DNA of 64,000 nucleotides from Siphonodentalium dalli (lineage: Eukaryota; Mollusca; Scaphopoda; Gadilida; Siphonodentaliidae), in assembly GCA_032622095.1 (NCBI GenBank), contig CP136065.1, positions 115,547,195 through 115,611,194 of the forward strand. Reading direction: 5' to 3'. The position numbers and the translations under genes are program-made. A model generated the notes under the pieces. The model had not been told where the DNA came from. It did not search any database and saw only the letters and a list, made by a program, of their open reading frames with translations. Of this stretch, positions 35,201 to 47,100 are shown one piece after another; the first letter of the stretch is position 1, and the number at the start of each line of letters is the position of its first letter.

Positions 35201-38200
35201 ATTCGAACCGAAATTCGAACGCGGGAACAAGTTCTTTTCAACGATAGCGGTCGCACATGGGTCGATTCCCATGTGCATAATTCACGACTGCTGTGGCAAA
35301 AAGATAATAGAAATCTGTTTTATATGTTTCCCCTCAATATATCAGTTTTATTACCAATTTGTTGGTTGCTCTGGGTCATTGTATGGTGTTTGATGGTGGT
35401 TAGACATGGCCCACACAAGACCATAAAAAAATAAAATAAAATGAAAAGCCTACCGCCCGACTCTATTTTTTTTGGGCTTGTTACGGGGAAACACGCATTC
35501 AGTTTGTTTTGGCCTCTGTTGACTTTTTGGTTAAATGGTATTGATTTGATTTTCAATTCGATTCACTAGTGCAAATATCAGTTTCTGTATGATTATAATA
35601 TTTGGTGCCAACCGAAACAAATTCACATTGCATGGCCCTACTATATACCTTCTTCAAGTTGTCCTCCAGTTTAGTCTTGGCATCTTCTGCTTCCTGGACA
35701 CGCTTATTAAGTGCTACATCAACTGCATCACATTGTTCTCGCATATCCCTTGATGTATCTTCCAAGATGTTATCTATCAGTTGTCGCAGTTGATTAGATG
35801 CCATTCTCTCATGTTCCGCCCTCACAATGTTATCATGAGAGAACTGAGCCCATGATTCTGGAGTTGACTGGCTGTAAATGTAATTTAAAAAACTATTGTT
35901 TTGGCTAGATTACTAGTACATTGTGGTCAGTCACTCAATGTTCAGTCAGTCAGTAAATCCATTGAATCTATGGATATCATACATGCTCGAAGTATTCAGA
36001 GAATAGACCAGATGGAAGGAGTCCTTGACATGGCAAAACCAAGGTAATTATCATTAAGTATTTTTGCAAGATTTTTCAAAAATAGTATAAATACAAACAT
36101 GACATTGTTTTGATACTGTATTCAGTAATGATAACACCATCATTAGTGGGGTGCTAAAAGGTGGTAATTTTACAATGAGACAAAAAACACTATCATAACA
36201 AGAATGGTTCATCGCAATCACCGGAGGCATATCTACTTTAATCTTAGTATATAACTATACGAATATTTCCTTTCTAAGTATTGAAGTACAGGGTCAATTA
36301 TAATATACACATGTAATACAATATATAGAACATATAATTTGAAAACTGATTAGTATTATACAGTCATGTTAGTACAGTTGTTATTTTATAACAAATTTGA
36401 TTCGATATTCAAGTCAAATGGAACTGTAATATTCACTAATAATATTATTCTGCTATTTTCTATAGAATGTAGCTCTCAAATCATATATAATAATCAGTTA
36501 GATAAACCTCACAAAATGAGCATTTTTATTAATTACAATAACAGTTATTTAGATGGCAGCAATTTCATAGAAATAAAAAAAAATTGTCTTCCATTAGTTT
36601 TGGTCGACAGTGAGATGACTCAAGGGGCGGAGTCAAGCCCTGCTTGTTGAATTGACCTGATTGTGGACTTTTTACCAAGCTGCTGAAGCCAATTTCATGG
36701 GACCAGGACTACTGGTTTGGAGTCTGGATATTCCAGTTTAAAATTCCAAACTTGAAACAAATATTCCTTTTCAAAATACTTGCATATTATTAACAAGTGG
36801 TTATTAGTGTGCGCAGGAAGAGACTGTCAGTGTGGATTCCTTCTCCAGGGTATTCATTTTTTCACCATTGCGCACATATACATACTGTTTAGGTCCAATA
36901 CAGTTTGAAAATGAGCTTGTGTATTGTATCTCATCACGTATATACATGAAACTTTAATTTTCCCAACTGACAACTTAATTAATACATACATTTCTTCAAA
37001 TTTTGCTGCACCAGGATAAAATTGTTTATTGGTGTGGTGGTTTTTCAAAGCACCTGTTGCTGTATCTATTTCAAGAGCTTCCTTCTTGTCACTCCAATCC
37101 ATCTCAAGGTTCTGCTTAGCATCTCTGTTTGACCTGTGGAAAGGCAAAATGTCAATCAAACTTTGGCGATCTGCATATTTTTAGATGCAACATAAAATAG
37201 AAGTGGCATACAATGTAATTATTATATCAACGGGATAATTACGGCATAATTACATGTACCGTACATGTATTTTCTTGTTGCAAATACACAGATGATTCAT
37301 ATTGGCTAGCAGCCAATATTTGAGTTTTATATTGATAGCATATACATGTGTCTATGGTGTGGGTGGGGAGAGTTAATATAATTTTCAAATCAATCAATAC
37401 CAAAATCTATATAGGTGAAGATTTTATCAATTTCAAGCTAAACCTTAATAAGAACTATGAGGAAGACCAGATAAATAGCATTTGAGTTATGCATCAGATA
37501 GAATGTGTCTATATATAGATGGAATTGGGGGGGGGAGGGGGTAATTTATTGAAGCAAATAAATGGAAAGATACCAAAGATAGCATACATACTCTTGAGTG
37601 CCTAATAAAAGTACAGGGTGGAATAATAGTACAGGTTGGAAAATGTCGCGTGACTGAATAATAGTACAGGGCGGAATCAACGTACAGACTGGAAATATTA
37701 GTGCCATACATCCCAACAAAATGCACCATCTGACTGGTTTACTGATGGATGCCATGTGACAGAAATAGTTTTGATGGATAGCCAGGTCTGTGAATCTACA
37801 GTGTACTGATCACTGTCAACAATCAGAGTTCATTTATCTATGAATAACACAATTTAAGATTGGTGAATTATTTCTTTTGGTTAATTTAATAAACGTACAG
37901 GACCAAATAACGATCGACGTCGATCGTACAGGTGGGAATTTTACCTCGATTTTAATAATCGTACATGTATGTTTATTAGGCACTCAAGAGTATGTCTATG
38001 GTTGGGTGCTAATTAAGGTTTATAATTATTATTTCCCAAACTAATCAACTAAAAATACTTCATAACCAGAATCTATCCACTTGTGCAGAGCATTGAGCTA
38101 CAACATAAGGCATGGGGTTGGTCAAATACTTTCCAAACTGATCGATGCTGATTGAATACAGTTAGGGGTTTTCAATCGTTAACTTGAATATGTAATACAA

Positions 38201-40474
38201 GCAGATAGAGATTTCTTTGGGCATCATGCTGGTATTATCAGATATCTGATGTGACTAATGAAATAACCTCATGGACAGCCATAGGGTTATTTCATGGTCA
38301 CATCAGATATCTGATAATACCAGCATATTGCTAGAAGCCTAGCAGAGATAATATTATAAACAATATCTCTGCTGCTAGCCTTAGTCTGTCAGAGTTGATT
38401 ATAAAGCTTCAAATTACATTATGAGATAGTGTAACAAGTAGTGTGTTTGTTTTAAACAGAAAAGCTGCCATAATTGATTTTATTAAAATATGATCTAATC
38501 ATTGTGGAAGTCTGGATTAATTATTGAACTTATAATAGCATATGCATCTAAAGAATTTTTTTTCATATTTTCAAAACATGACATCACCTCTAATGGTATA
38601 AGGATATTCAACATTTGATATTTAACTCGTGTTAATTACTAAACCTGGTTCAAAGCAAAAGGGTTAATTTAATATTTTCAGCCCAGTTGAAACTATAGTC
38701 ATATTTGAGATAAGTTATAGATCTACTTATTGCATTTTGACCAGATAATTCAAATTGGCTAGCCAACAATAATTCGATTATTAATAGCATATATATGCCT
38801 ATGCCTATGGGATGGAAGGAAAGTGTTGTTGTTTTCTAAACTGATCAACTGATTGATAACAAAAAAACACACAGGTGTGGGGAGTGTCGTCATAAAATAT
38901 GAATAAGATTGGATAAAAAATAGTACCTTCAGAGTTAACGTGTCCATGGGATGGCCGGAAAGTGTCAATAGTTTCTAAATTGATTGATGCCAAAAAATAC
39001 AATAGTTATTGCATCATATAACATTTGTCTGTACCTGTAGATAGAGCCTTAGAACTTATAGAAGGACGGACGATGGATGGTTGATCCGGACATTGGCATT
39101 ATGTGTACAATACTACATGTACCCATACTGTGTGTGGAATACATGGTATGGGTGCATATAAAAAAGGTATACTGCAGACACTTACTTTATTTGTTTCTCG
39201 CCTTGATCTATTGTCTTTTTCAGTAAATCTCTAACATTGTTTATCACTTCAACTTCCTGTATAAACACAAACACAATGTTATCTATATTGAAGTAAAAGA
39301 TTTAAGAATTGTGTATACTAATACTACTAGTAATACTATTACTATTACTATGTTGATCAAGACACCTTTTCTACATTCCTGATAAATCATACGCATACTC
39401 ACACCCACCTACCATTTGATTTGCCAAATTTTGTTACAGATAAGTGACAAGTTATTAAGTGATAGTATACTAGTACTGAGTAGTAGTACAGTAACATTGC
39501 AGAATTACAGGTTATTATCATTACGACATTAGTCATTACTCATTACGACATTAGCCTTAAGTTAAGTCTAGAACTATTATTAAAGCAGATTACAATTTAC
39601 AATTGACAGATACTGTCAGATTGCCTTTAGTTCATTAAATTAACAGATACAAGTTACACGTTCAGACCTGAATGTAGTGCGTTACCCTGGAAACAACAAT
39701 CTGCAAAAGTTGTCATATTTTGACTTAAAGTAAACTTAAACTTAAAGTTAGATAATATTAATAAGATTAGAATAGAAGATTTTACAATAAAACTTACATT
39801 AATAATTTAATTGCAAACAATAATTTACGAAGTTATGCAATTCAATTTATGACCATGTAATATTATGAATCCGTCTTAACCGAGTCATTCTTAAGTTAAA
39901 AATATTTAGAAATTACCTTCAATATAGCTAACTCTGTATCATCTTGAACTAAATCCACACCTTGCCTTCTCTGTCTGCAATTCAAATTATCTGTAGCAAT
40001 ATGAAGAGGAACCTCTGTAGCTCTGAGTGCATTCTCCAATCGTTTCTTCTGTTCCAATAACAAGTCTGTTTCTGATATGACGTCATTAATTTCACGTTCC
40101 AATTCAAACTTCCAGAAGTTGATATCTTGTATCCTTTCCCCCAGCTTCTTTGTTACTTCTGATTGAGTTTTATTAGTTGTTGCCTCAGTTTCATTGATTA
40201 TTCTGTTCGATTCATGTCGAATTCGCTCAGCATTATCTCTATCAACAAACGACTGGTAAAATTTTGCATAATTTGTCTCATTCCATTCAGATGGGTTATA
40301 TTTTGCAGATCTAAATCCCATCGTCGAAATTCCCATATCATTTCCCGTATTACCTGTATAAACAATTTCTCTGGAACCCTCGGTCGGCCGTTCTGTTTCT
40401 TGATTTTCCATTGCAGCTGAAACTGGCCTGTCAATTTTTTCTGGAGTTCTTTGAAGAACTTCGGTTGACGCCAT
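32049..40474 (-). CDS. TEKT4: Tektin-4-like axonemal protein (complete, six exons)
   Basis: Tektins are coiled-coil filament proteins inside the doublet microtubules of cilia and flagella; tektin-4 is associated with sperm flagella and motile cilia. The exons are 40474-39917, 39256-39186, 37133-36990, 35871-35649, 34319-34165 and 32265-32049, all with AG/GT borders. Their phases join to 455 residues plus TGA, close to the ~435-450 usual for tektin-4. The N-terminus contains GFRSAKYNPSEWNETNYAKF and DRDNAERIRHES; later comes WKFELEREINDVISETDLLL. The tektin signature nonapeptide reads RPGVELCRD (about residues 371-379; the common form has Asn third). The C-terminus NSLFIDRDKCMTVRTRYPT ... LQGYQ is typical of tektin-4. 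The start ATG has A at -3 and G at +4. Tektin-3 or -5 is less likely given both termini. Confidence 0.9.
32620..32880 (-). repeat. Degenerate dispersed-repeat monomers in tektin intron 5
   Basis: The sequence GCCATAACTCGGGTAAAAT, AAACTCGATAGAGATATTGT and GGTCCATATACCCAATATG is inverted relative to units at 4500-4960. It ends in an AAATAAAATAA-rich low-complexity stretch. Confidence 0.6.
34165..34319 (-). CDS. TEKT4: Tektin-4-like exon 5 with signature peptide
   Basis: A 155-bp exon, acceptor TTTTTTTAAG, donor CA|GTATGT. It encodes ICGEVADMENNIQKLKNAIR, then the nonapeptide RPGVELCRD followed by PVQYQ. The signature cysteine and the ELCRD core are intact. Confidence 0.92.
34890..35513. repeat. 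Inverted-repeat element in tektin intron 4
   Basis: CCAAAACAAATTGAATGCGT followed by GTTTCCCGTAAC at about 34897-34930 is the inverse of sequence at 35475-35512. The interior includes an ACCCGAC-like microsatellite remnant and an AT-rich segment. No transposase is visible. It is likely a miniature DNA element, class unknown. Confidence 0.55.
35649..35871 (-). CDS. TEKT4: Tektin-4-like exon 4
   Basis: A 223-bp exon, acceptor ATTTACAG, donor AAG|GTATAT. It encodes STPESWAQFSHDNIVRAEHE and the following coiled coil through KTKLEDNLKK. The STPESW...F...N..RAE motif is strongly conserved in tektins. Confidence 0.92.
36990..37133 (-). CDS. TEKT4: Tektin-4-like exon 3
   Basis: A 144-bp exon, acceptor TTTTCCACAG, donor AAAT|GTATGT. 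It encodes NRDAKQNLEMDWSDKKEALE and then a less charged stretch with NHHTNKQFYPG. This corresponds to the linker between the two tektin half-repeats. Confidence 0.88.
37587..37994. mobile_element. MITE with 24-bp terminal inverted repeats in tektin intron 2
   Basis: The ends are CATACTCTTGAGTGCCTAAT (37587) and ATTAGGCACTCAAGAGTATG (ending 37994), and the match continues several bases inward. The interior carries several GTACAGG(T/G)TGGAA words in the left half and a CGATCGACGTCGATCG palindrome on the right. The flanks show no unambiguous target duplication (a TA pair is possible). Superfamily unknown. Confidence 0.75.
38226..38380. repeat. Two adjacent palindromes in tektin intron 2
   Basis: Arms TGGTATTATCAGATATCTGA plus TGTGAC and their inverse lie at 38226-38255 and 38297-38326, and a further GAAATAACC pair lies inside. 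A second hairpin (GCTAG..AGCAGAGATAATATT with ATATCTCTGCTGCTAGC) follows at about 38330-38380. Confidence 0.75.
39186..39256 (-). CDS. TEKT4: Tektin-4-like exon 2
   Basis: A 71-bp exon with acceptor TTTATACAG and donor AAA|GTAAGT. It encodes EVEVINNVRDLLKKTIDQGE and then KQI. It is too short to stand out as an open frame but is required for the coiled coil and phase. Confidence 0.88.
39917..40474 (-). CDS. TEKT4: Tektin-4-like exon 1
   Basis: It encodes residues 1-186: a short polar N-terminal extension, then the conserved tektin start (SEWNETNYAKFYQSF) and the first coiled-coil segments, ending at DDTELAILK. The donor is AAG|GTAATT, in phase 0. Confidence 0.92.
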
Positions 40475-40915
40475 TATTGAGATTCAAACAAATAATGGTC
40501 AACCAAAGTGTGTTGTGTGTACCTGTGAAGAATGCTCAAGAATAAATGCTCTGCTTTAAAACACTGCAACAGGGCAACGTCGAAACTTTTGTTTCTCGTT
40601 GTCATGGATCGCGCCACTTCCGTTTTTTTTTCAATCGGTGCATTTCGTCTACTTCCGCTGATCTCCGGATAGGTTATCTGCAATCCAAAGACGTATTTGC
40701 GCGTGGAAAATTTGATCTGTATAGATCTGTAGATATTTCTATGCAGAAACCAATTCTGGTTATAAGATAAGATGTGTTATTATGCCAATCAAGACGCATA
40801 TACGGCAGTATAATTAAGGGGTACAAGTACCAGTTACATATATAGACGCACTGATTTGATTATTGTAATCAGAAATAGGCCCGATTATAAATATATAAAA
40901 CATTAGATTCGATTA

Positions 40916-42290
40916 CCGTTGGAATTAGATCATGCCACGAATCTTTAAAATTGCCAAAGCCCGTAGATATCATATTCCATCAGTACAAAACCTGGGAACT
41001 TGTTGATATGTTTACCCGTTATGCATGACAGGGAACGTTATAACAGACGACTGTCTCCTCTATCGACAGATAACATCACCAAGGGATCACGAAGCGCTCC
41101 AACAAGACCTCAAACATCTAGAAAAATGGGCAGACGAAATCATATCCTGCAAGCAGTCGATGATACCCCTTATCTTGGCGTCTCACTATCCAGCGACCTA
41201 TCTTGGACAAATCACATAAATAAGATGACGAACAAGGCAAGCAGTACACTCGGCTTCCCCAGAAGAAACCTCCATCGGGCACCATCAAAGAGCAAGCAAA
41301 TAGCATACGAGACGTTGGTAAGATCTCAACTCGACTATGCTGCTGGGGTATGGGATCCGTTCCTGCAAAAAGACATCGAAGCAAATGAACGGATCCAGAA
41401 ACGAGCCGCCAGATTTATTACCAATGACTGGAGATCCAGGGAAGAAGGAGCTGTTACAGCCGTGAAAGACCATCTAGGACTCCACCCACTCCAAGATAGA
41501 AGACGCACACAGAGGTTGACACTCTTCCGTGAGATAGTTGACGGGAAGTTACCATCTGTCACAACCCATGACATACTAATCGATAAAAAAGTGGGCCGAA
41601 AGATCGTTGCAAAACAGTTCGAGGGTTATCAGTCACAAAACATCGTGCAAAATTATGAGTGTAATAACTCAAAACCCTTCAAGCTGATCAAGGCCGACAC
41701 AAAGGAACTACAACATTCATTCTTCTCAAAAACTATCCTGGAATGGAATCAGCTTGGGGAAAGTGCATGTGCCTCACTGCTGGAGACAACATCATCCAGA
41801 AGTCAAACGCCATCATATTGATCCAGCACCAGCGTACTTATATCCGATCCGGAAGGATCCTACGCTGAACTAAATACAGATACAGATACAATGAACAAAC
41901 ATTGAAACAATACTTGTTCCTCAATAATCTACTTCACAATAGGGGTGGTCGCAGCGCGAAATGACATGCTTTATATGACTTTTGTGAGCCTATATCGCAA
42001 TACACATTGATGAATTTCCATAATTGTAGCGACGCAAAGTAAAATCGCTCACAAAGTCACTTAAATCGTGAATTGTCGAGTTGGGACCTTCACCTATATA
42101 GTGAAGTACATTATTAAGGAACAGGTATTAATTAATAGATATATTTCCCTGCTTTATGTATTCTACTTTATACGGTTCCCTGTCAAAACTTCATAAAGTT
42201 CCCAGGTTTTGTATTGATGGAACATGATCTCTACGCACACTCTCTACGCCACTATAGAGTTTCATGGCATGATCTACCTTGGAATACCCA
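40916..42290. mobile_element. Inverted-repeat element enclosing a LINE fragment
   Basis: The left arm (about 40928-41042) and right arm (about 42168-42278) are inverted copies. They share TAGATCATGCCA, CGTAGATATCATATTCCATC (variant) and ACAAAACCTGGGAACTT, then TGACAGGGAAC. The LINE-derived sequence begins right at the inner edge of the left arm. The remaining interior (41892-42167) is unassigned. Confidence 0.7.
41025..41891 (+). pseudogene. LINE reverse transcriptase 3' fragment (CR1/Jockey/L2-like)
   Basis: The first part encodes TDDCLLYRQITSPRDHEALQ, the region just after the catalytic aspartates of a LINE reverse transcriptase; the upstream palm is missing. The frame then shifts near 41140. 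The larger frame continues with YLGVSLSSDLSWTNHINKM, RSQLDYAAGVWDP and ERIQKRAARF, the standard thumb-side C-terminus of CR1/Jockey/L2-type elements, ending near HSFFSKTILEWNQL. A GATACAGATACAGATACA tail follows, typical of LINE 3' ends. It is 5'-truncated and frameshifted, so inactive. The methionine at 41000 is not a real start. Confidence 0.88.
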
Positions 42291-42414
42291 TGATAAATAC
42301 CATAGAAGTATAGGGCCATACATTAGAGGGTACGAGAGTTTCCATAGTTCCAGGTATAATACATGCCTGATATGGTCATCCAAATATAGTATCCACTAGT
42401 CGCATTGGCGATTG

Positions 42415-42620
42415 TTCATCGTCGGATAGACATCGCCGGTTGACGTTTATACGACGTGATGTTCGCCGTCAGATAAAGGTCGACCGTCGCCTTAACATCG
42501 CCGTAACGTCACATGGACGTCAATAAATTATTGGCACTATTTGACGTTTCTTTGACGTAGTCCCGACGTTATATGGACGTTCCGTGGACGCCCTTCGTAG
42601 ACGTCTTCCGCTCGTCACAC
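42415..42620. repeat. GACGT-rich degenerate repeat
   Basis: Within about 200 bp the words GACGT or ACGTC recur more than ten times (for example TGACGTTTATACGACGTG and CCCGACGTTATATGGACGTT). They are spaced irregularly by about 10-20 bp in an otherwise CpG-poor background. No open frame accounts for it. Confidence 0.6.
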
Positions 42621-42629
42621 TCGGTCGAC

Positions 42630-43290
42630 CATACGACCTATATATATAGAGGGCTGGAACCAGAGAGTTAATCCTCCGGTCGGTGAAATATTCAGTGCAG
42701 TGGCGGCCGGTAGCTTCGGGATCCTATAGTAACCCTATCGGGGATTGTACGTAGCCCCTGCGTCGATGAAACCCTCGCGCCACCCCTGACCTTATATTAA
42801 TATAGCATAATTCAGTGCCACCCAAGTGTTTGAGGGTACTATTATAAAATACGAAATATACGTTTGGCGGGGATGTGTGTGTGGTTCAACGGCCTGGCTT
42901 ACAATTTTTTTCCTAGAGTCATTTTTCTTCAAAAATAATGGGACAAAAGGTTCTAAGAATGCTTCTATTATGTAATAGGTATGTACTTAACTCTTGGTAG
43001 GGGGTGAGTTCACCACCATTTAATAATGAGGGATGACAACAATGGGTCAGCTTGCTAAATGTTTTCATCAAGGATATATCAATGCACATTGGCATGGAAA
43101 GGCTGAGATTTAAATAGTTATATTAAAAATCATTTATTCAACCTGATATAAATGAAAACGTAACACAATAATAGATTATTCAAATAAATTAAACTCTTCA
43201 AATACAAATAGACTATTAAAAAAAACATAATATAAAACAAAGGCGTTGAAACAATCTTTGACCTTTTTCAACGATAATCGGTATATGCCT
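42630..43290. other. Unassigned AT-rich stretch
   Basis: No gene or clear repeat is recognised. A short 160-type monomer relic (CATCTTAGATTTTACTC) lies just after, at about 43290-43420. Confidence 0.4.
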
Positions 43291-43484
43291 ATATGGGCCC
43301 AGGATCACCTCTATAAGGCTCTATAGATGGGAGCTGTCAAATTTGAACCATTTTCAATGAAAAATATGACCACTGGCAGACATCTTAGATTTTACTCTTC
43401 GCGTTACTAAATCCTTTAAAGATGCATAATCCGAATTACCGCTCGCAAATCACTATTTCACTATTTCCTTGGGTTCAGGAGTAA

Positions 43485-44107
43485 ACAAGAGCATCGCTAG
43501 GGCATGGCAAAATACGCCCTTTAGCTATTTCGAATTGTACTACCGCAAAATAAAATAATACTTTGGGCTTATATTTGAAGAATATCTGATATACCCCTAA
43601 TTTCAATGCCAAAATGCGGTCAAATTCTAAGTCGAAAAATGGCTGTAACTCATGTGAAAATAATTAGACAGAACCTATATTCGAACTTGGCCTGTAGTTT
43701 TAGCCGGGAAATACACATACCAGCTTTGGTTCAGATCAAATAATAAAAACTGGAGTTATCGGTCGGAAACCGAAATTTTATGAAATTGGTCAAATTCTAA
43801 GTCGAAAAAGGGCTGTAACTCACATTAAAATAACTGGACGGAATCCATATTCGAACTTGGCCTGTATCGTTAGCTGGGAAATACACATACCAACTTTGGT
43901 TCAGATCAAATAATCCAAACTGGAGTTATCGGTCGGAAACAAAAATATTAACAGACGGTCAAATTCTAAGACGAAAAAGGGCCGTAACTCATGTAAAAAT
44001 AATTGAACGGAACCCATATACGAACCAAAACTGTTAACGGACGGACGAACAGACGGATAGACAGACGGACGGACAGACTGATTACATAATACGGCCTTTT
44101 TTCAAAA
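43485..44107 (+). mobile_element. CAAGAGC-headed element, split by an insertion
   Basis: Its head, monomers and GGACGG microsatellite match 29321-30367. Its tail stops at CCTTTTTTCAAAA (44107) and resumes as AAAAGGGCGTATA at 48431. The split coincides with the outer edges of the long-inverted-repeat element at 44108-48430. Confidence 0.8.
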
Positions 44108-47100
44108 TAGTGTGGTCGTCAGAGGGTTCGACCCGGAAGAAATTGGTATAGAAGCGGTTTTGGTGTCATTCGACGCGGGAGAATCTCGTGTATAACATAT
44201 CCAAAATCCGCTAAAATCCGCTTTGGGCAAAATTCAGGATCCAAGATGGCGTCCAACATGGCTGCCGTTAGTGAAAAGATACTCTGACTGAGATTAATTC
44301 GATAACAGTGAGAACACATGTTGTCATATGTATACAAATGTATACATTTTTGCAAAGGTAAAATGTTGTGCCACCTGTTTATGGCAAAAATGGAACCCAT
44401 CGTCCCAGATGGCCGCCAAAATGGCGGCCTAAACTCGAACATTTGAAGTTTTTGCCTAATATCTTAAAGATCAATTCCTGTTGTTTGATAATGGTTCAGA
44501 CTGGCGACATTGATTAGTCATATTCATGTTAATTCATCATTGGAGCAATGAAAGATACCATAAATGGGGTCCCAGACTCATCTACACCCTCAAAAATTCG
44601 ATTTTACAGAACGCGGTATAAAATTCCACAAAACTCTCCATTGTGATTACAGTCATATATCAACAAGAAATGGACAGAACTGTACAATGTAAGTTGGGCA
44701 TACCAATATCTATAAATACTCCAATTCAATGAAACCCAAATTGGCGCTTTGTCTCAAAATGGCTGCCAAAATGTTGGTCAAAATATGGAAAATGGCGGAT
44801 ATTGATCACAGTGTCATTCAATCCATTATAAGTAGTGGTTGATGAATAAAATTGACTAAATAAATACGAATGTATACCTCTTTATGATGCCATTATGCTA
44901 GCTCTATGTAAAAACTTAAAAATCAGTACCAAAAATGGCTGCCAAAATGGCCACCCGATGTGAAAAATACTATTTTCTATCACTTCTGTTTATCACTTGT
45001 TGCTCTCTGAACTGGGAAACAATGGGTATATTCTTCCAATGATCGTGTCAACTGATCATTACAGCAATGACATTTCTAATAGATTAGATCATAGTTTACT
45101 CCGGTCCTTCACTAATAAGTTATAACGAATGCGGTATGAAATTTAACCAAAATCGACTTTGGGGTTCTGGTCACATTTGATATTTAGGGATGAGCAGATC
45201 TTGTCTACAAAATAATTGATCGTTTCTTTTATATGTGAACATTCCATCTCAAATAGACCAAAAGAAACAATAAATTTTATCTAATATGGCTTCCAAAACG
45301 AAAATGGTAGACTCTGCCCAGCTTATAACATAATGGAAGTTGTGAGTGGTGGATGCAGTTGATAGTTGGCTCATATACATGTATGTGGCTCATATACATC
45401 AAAACTATTTATTTTCAATCTTTTGGTGGCTTCCCGCGGGTTTACAAAATCTCGACTCATCGGTGCTATAATGTCGTATATCCATTATGGCGGGAAATGA
45501 GTATTTGATACCATTCGAATCGTGAGAAAAAATCCAATCCGATGGGCCAAACTGTCCTTGCATTGGATGACAAATATTCGCACAAACCAGTGAAGCAAAT
45601 GTCGTATCTCCAGCGATCTTTACAATTATTCGTGCTATGAGGTCGTATGTCCAACAGCAGCCAATCGGACGCTTCATGTTGTCCACGTGACTTCTGTTTT
45701 GTGTTTGTGAATTCTAAAATGTGTGCTATATGGCAGTATTTCCTTGTTAGTCACGTGATCATTTGGTGATTTAAATTTTGTGATTGTTCCACACATTGCT
45801 GTATGATGATGCACATGGGTGAATTTTCATAGTGTAGAATAGGCACTTTTTAGTTCATAGACACATGCGATTGCCACCATATTTAGCTTAATCTGCATTT
45901 ATTAGCACAACTTCATTATCGCACGGAAACGAATCGTCGCTGGCATACGCAAAATGTCATATCTCCAAACAAGCTATTGCTTTTTAAAAGAAAACGAGGG
46001 AATAAACAGAAAACAATATGTGGTTCAATGAACAGCTGTCAGTTTTCATTGGGATAAATACAACAATACTTCATGCTTTGTCAACATTAGGAGAAATGTT
46101 GTCTAAAAACTTCAACCTTCATTTTCTCGGAATGTTGAAAATGTGGGTTACATTATAGCACTGATGCGACGAAATATTAACTATTCGGGCTCGGCCATCA
46201 TTTTCAAGTTTCAAGCTGGAACTAAATGTAGCCCATGGATTCCCCATTTCGACATGTAAGAAAAGTATTTTTACTCTGATCTCTTCCCAGATATCAACTC
46301 TCCGGTAAATGGTGATCTCTTATGTTCTAGAAAATACGTGTGCCAAATACATATATGTATGAAGAAACTATCCCCATACATTGTTTACACATCGACTCCG
46401 TAAGTATGTGGAGGTTTTCTTGGACAAGCGGGATTTTCAAACCTCGAAACCGTCCGTACAAACAATAAAAGTTAATAGGAAATGACGTTGGATGTAGGTC
46501 TAGAGTACGTCGTCCGCACGAAATAGTTTTCGTGTCATTAATTTGCACATATTTCGTGCTCTGACGAGCATGGATGAACGCCTTATGTGGCAGTTTGATT
46601 GTCTAACATCCGGAAAATAACATGTTCATTGTTCACATTTCTTAGGCAAACATGTTGTTAATCACCATGTTCATGTGGCATTTCTATCCAATGACAACCT
46701 TGAAATGCCAGTTAATCAAGCTAAATGGTTGATACCTTTACGCCTACGGGTCAGATCCAGTCGTGACGCACATTGTGTCTACATATCATTGATGAAATTC
46801 ACTAAATGTGTAGAAGATATAGGTGCGTCTATATATGTACTAGAATGTGTCTATCCACATGTATATACCCACAATCGCATGACACGGAATTGTCACATAA
46901 AGTGTGAAGGGTATACAATGTACGTGCGAATTTTCATTTTTCCTCTTGATATTGAAGAAAATAATTTTACTTTGAAACTCCCCAGCTCCGATAACCAACT
47001 TGCCCACCAATTAAGTAAACCCCAGATTATTCGCTTTTCCCTCCTGTCCTTTTCACGTTCGCCAGCACTGGAAAACCTATTATAGCATGATGCTTCCGAT

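Noticed and set aside
35195-35280. tRNA-like T-arm (GGGTCGATTCCC) in tektin intron 4
   Set aside because: Only a T-arm-like hairpin is visible; no A box at proper distance and no acceptor stem.
41000-41821. 273-codon frame as an intact gene
   Set aside because: It is a LINE reverse-transcriptase C-terminal fragment with a frameshift; the first methionine lies in an inverted-repeat arm.
46675-47085. 136-codon open frame inside the 4.3-kb foldback element
   Set aside because: No recognisable domain, and the inverted second copy at 51580-52548 does not show any retained coding constraint by eye.
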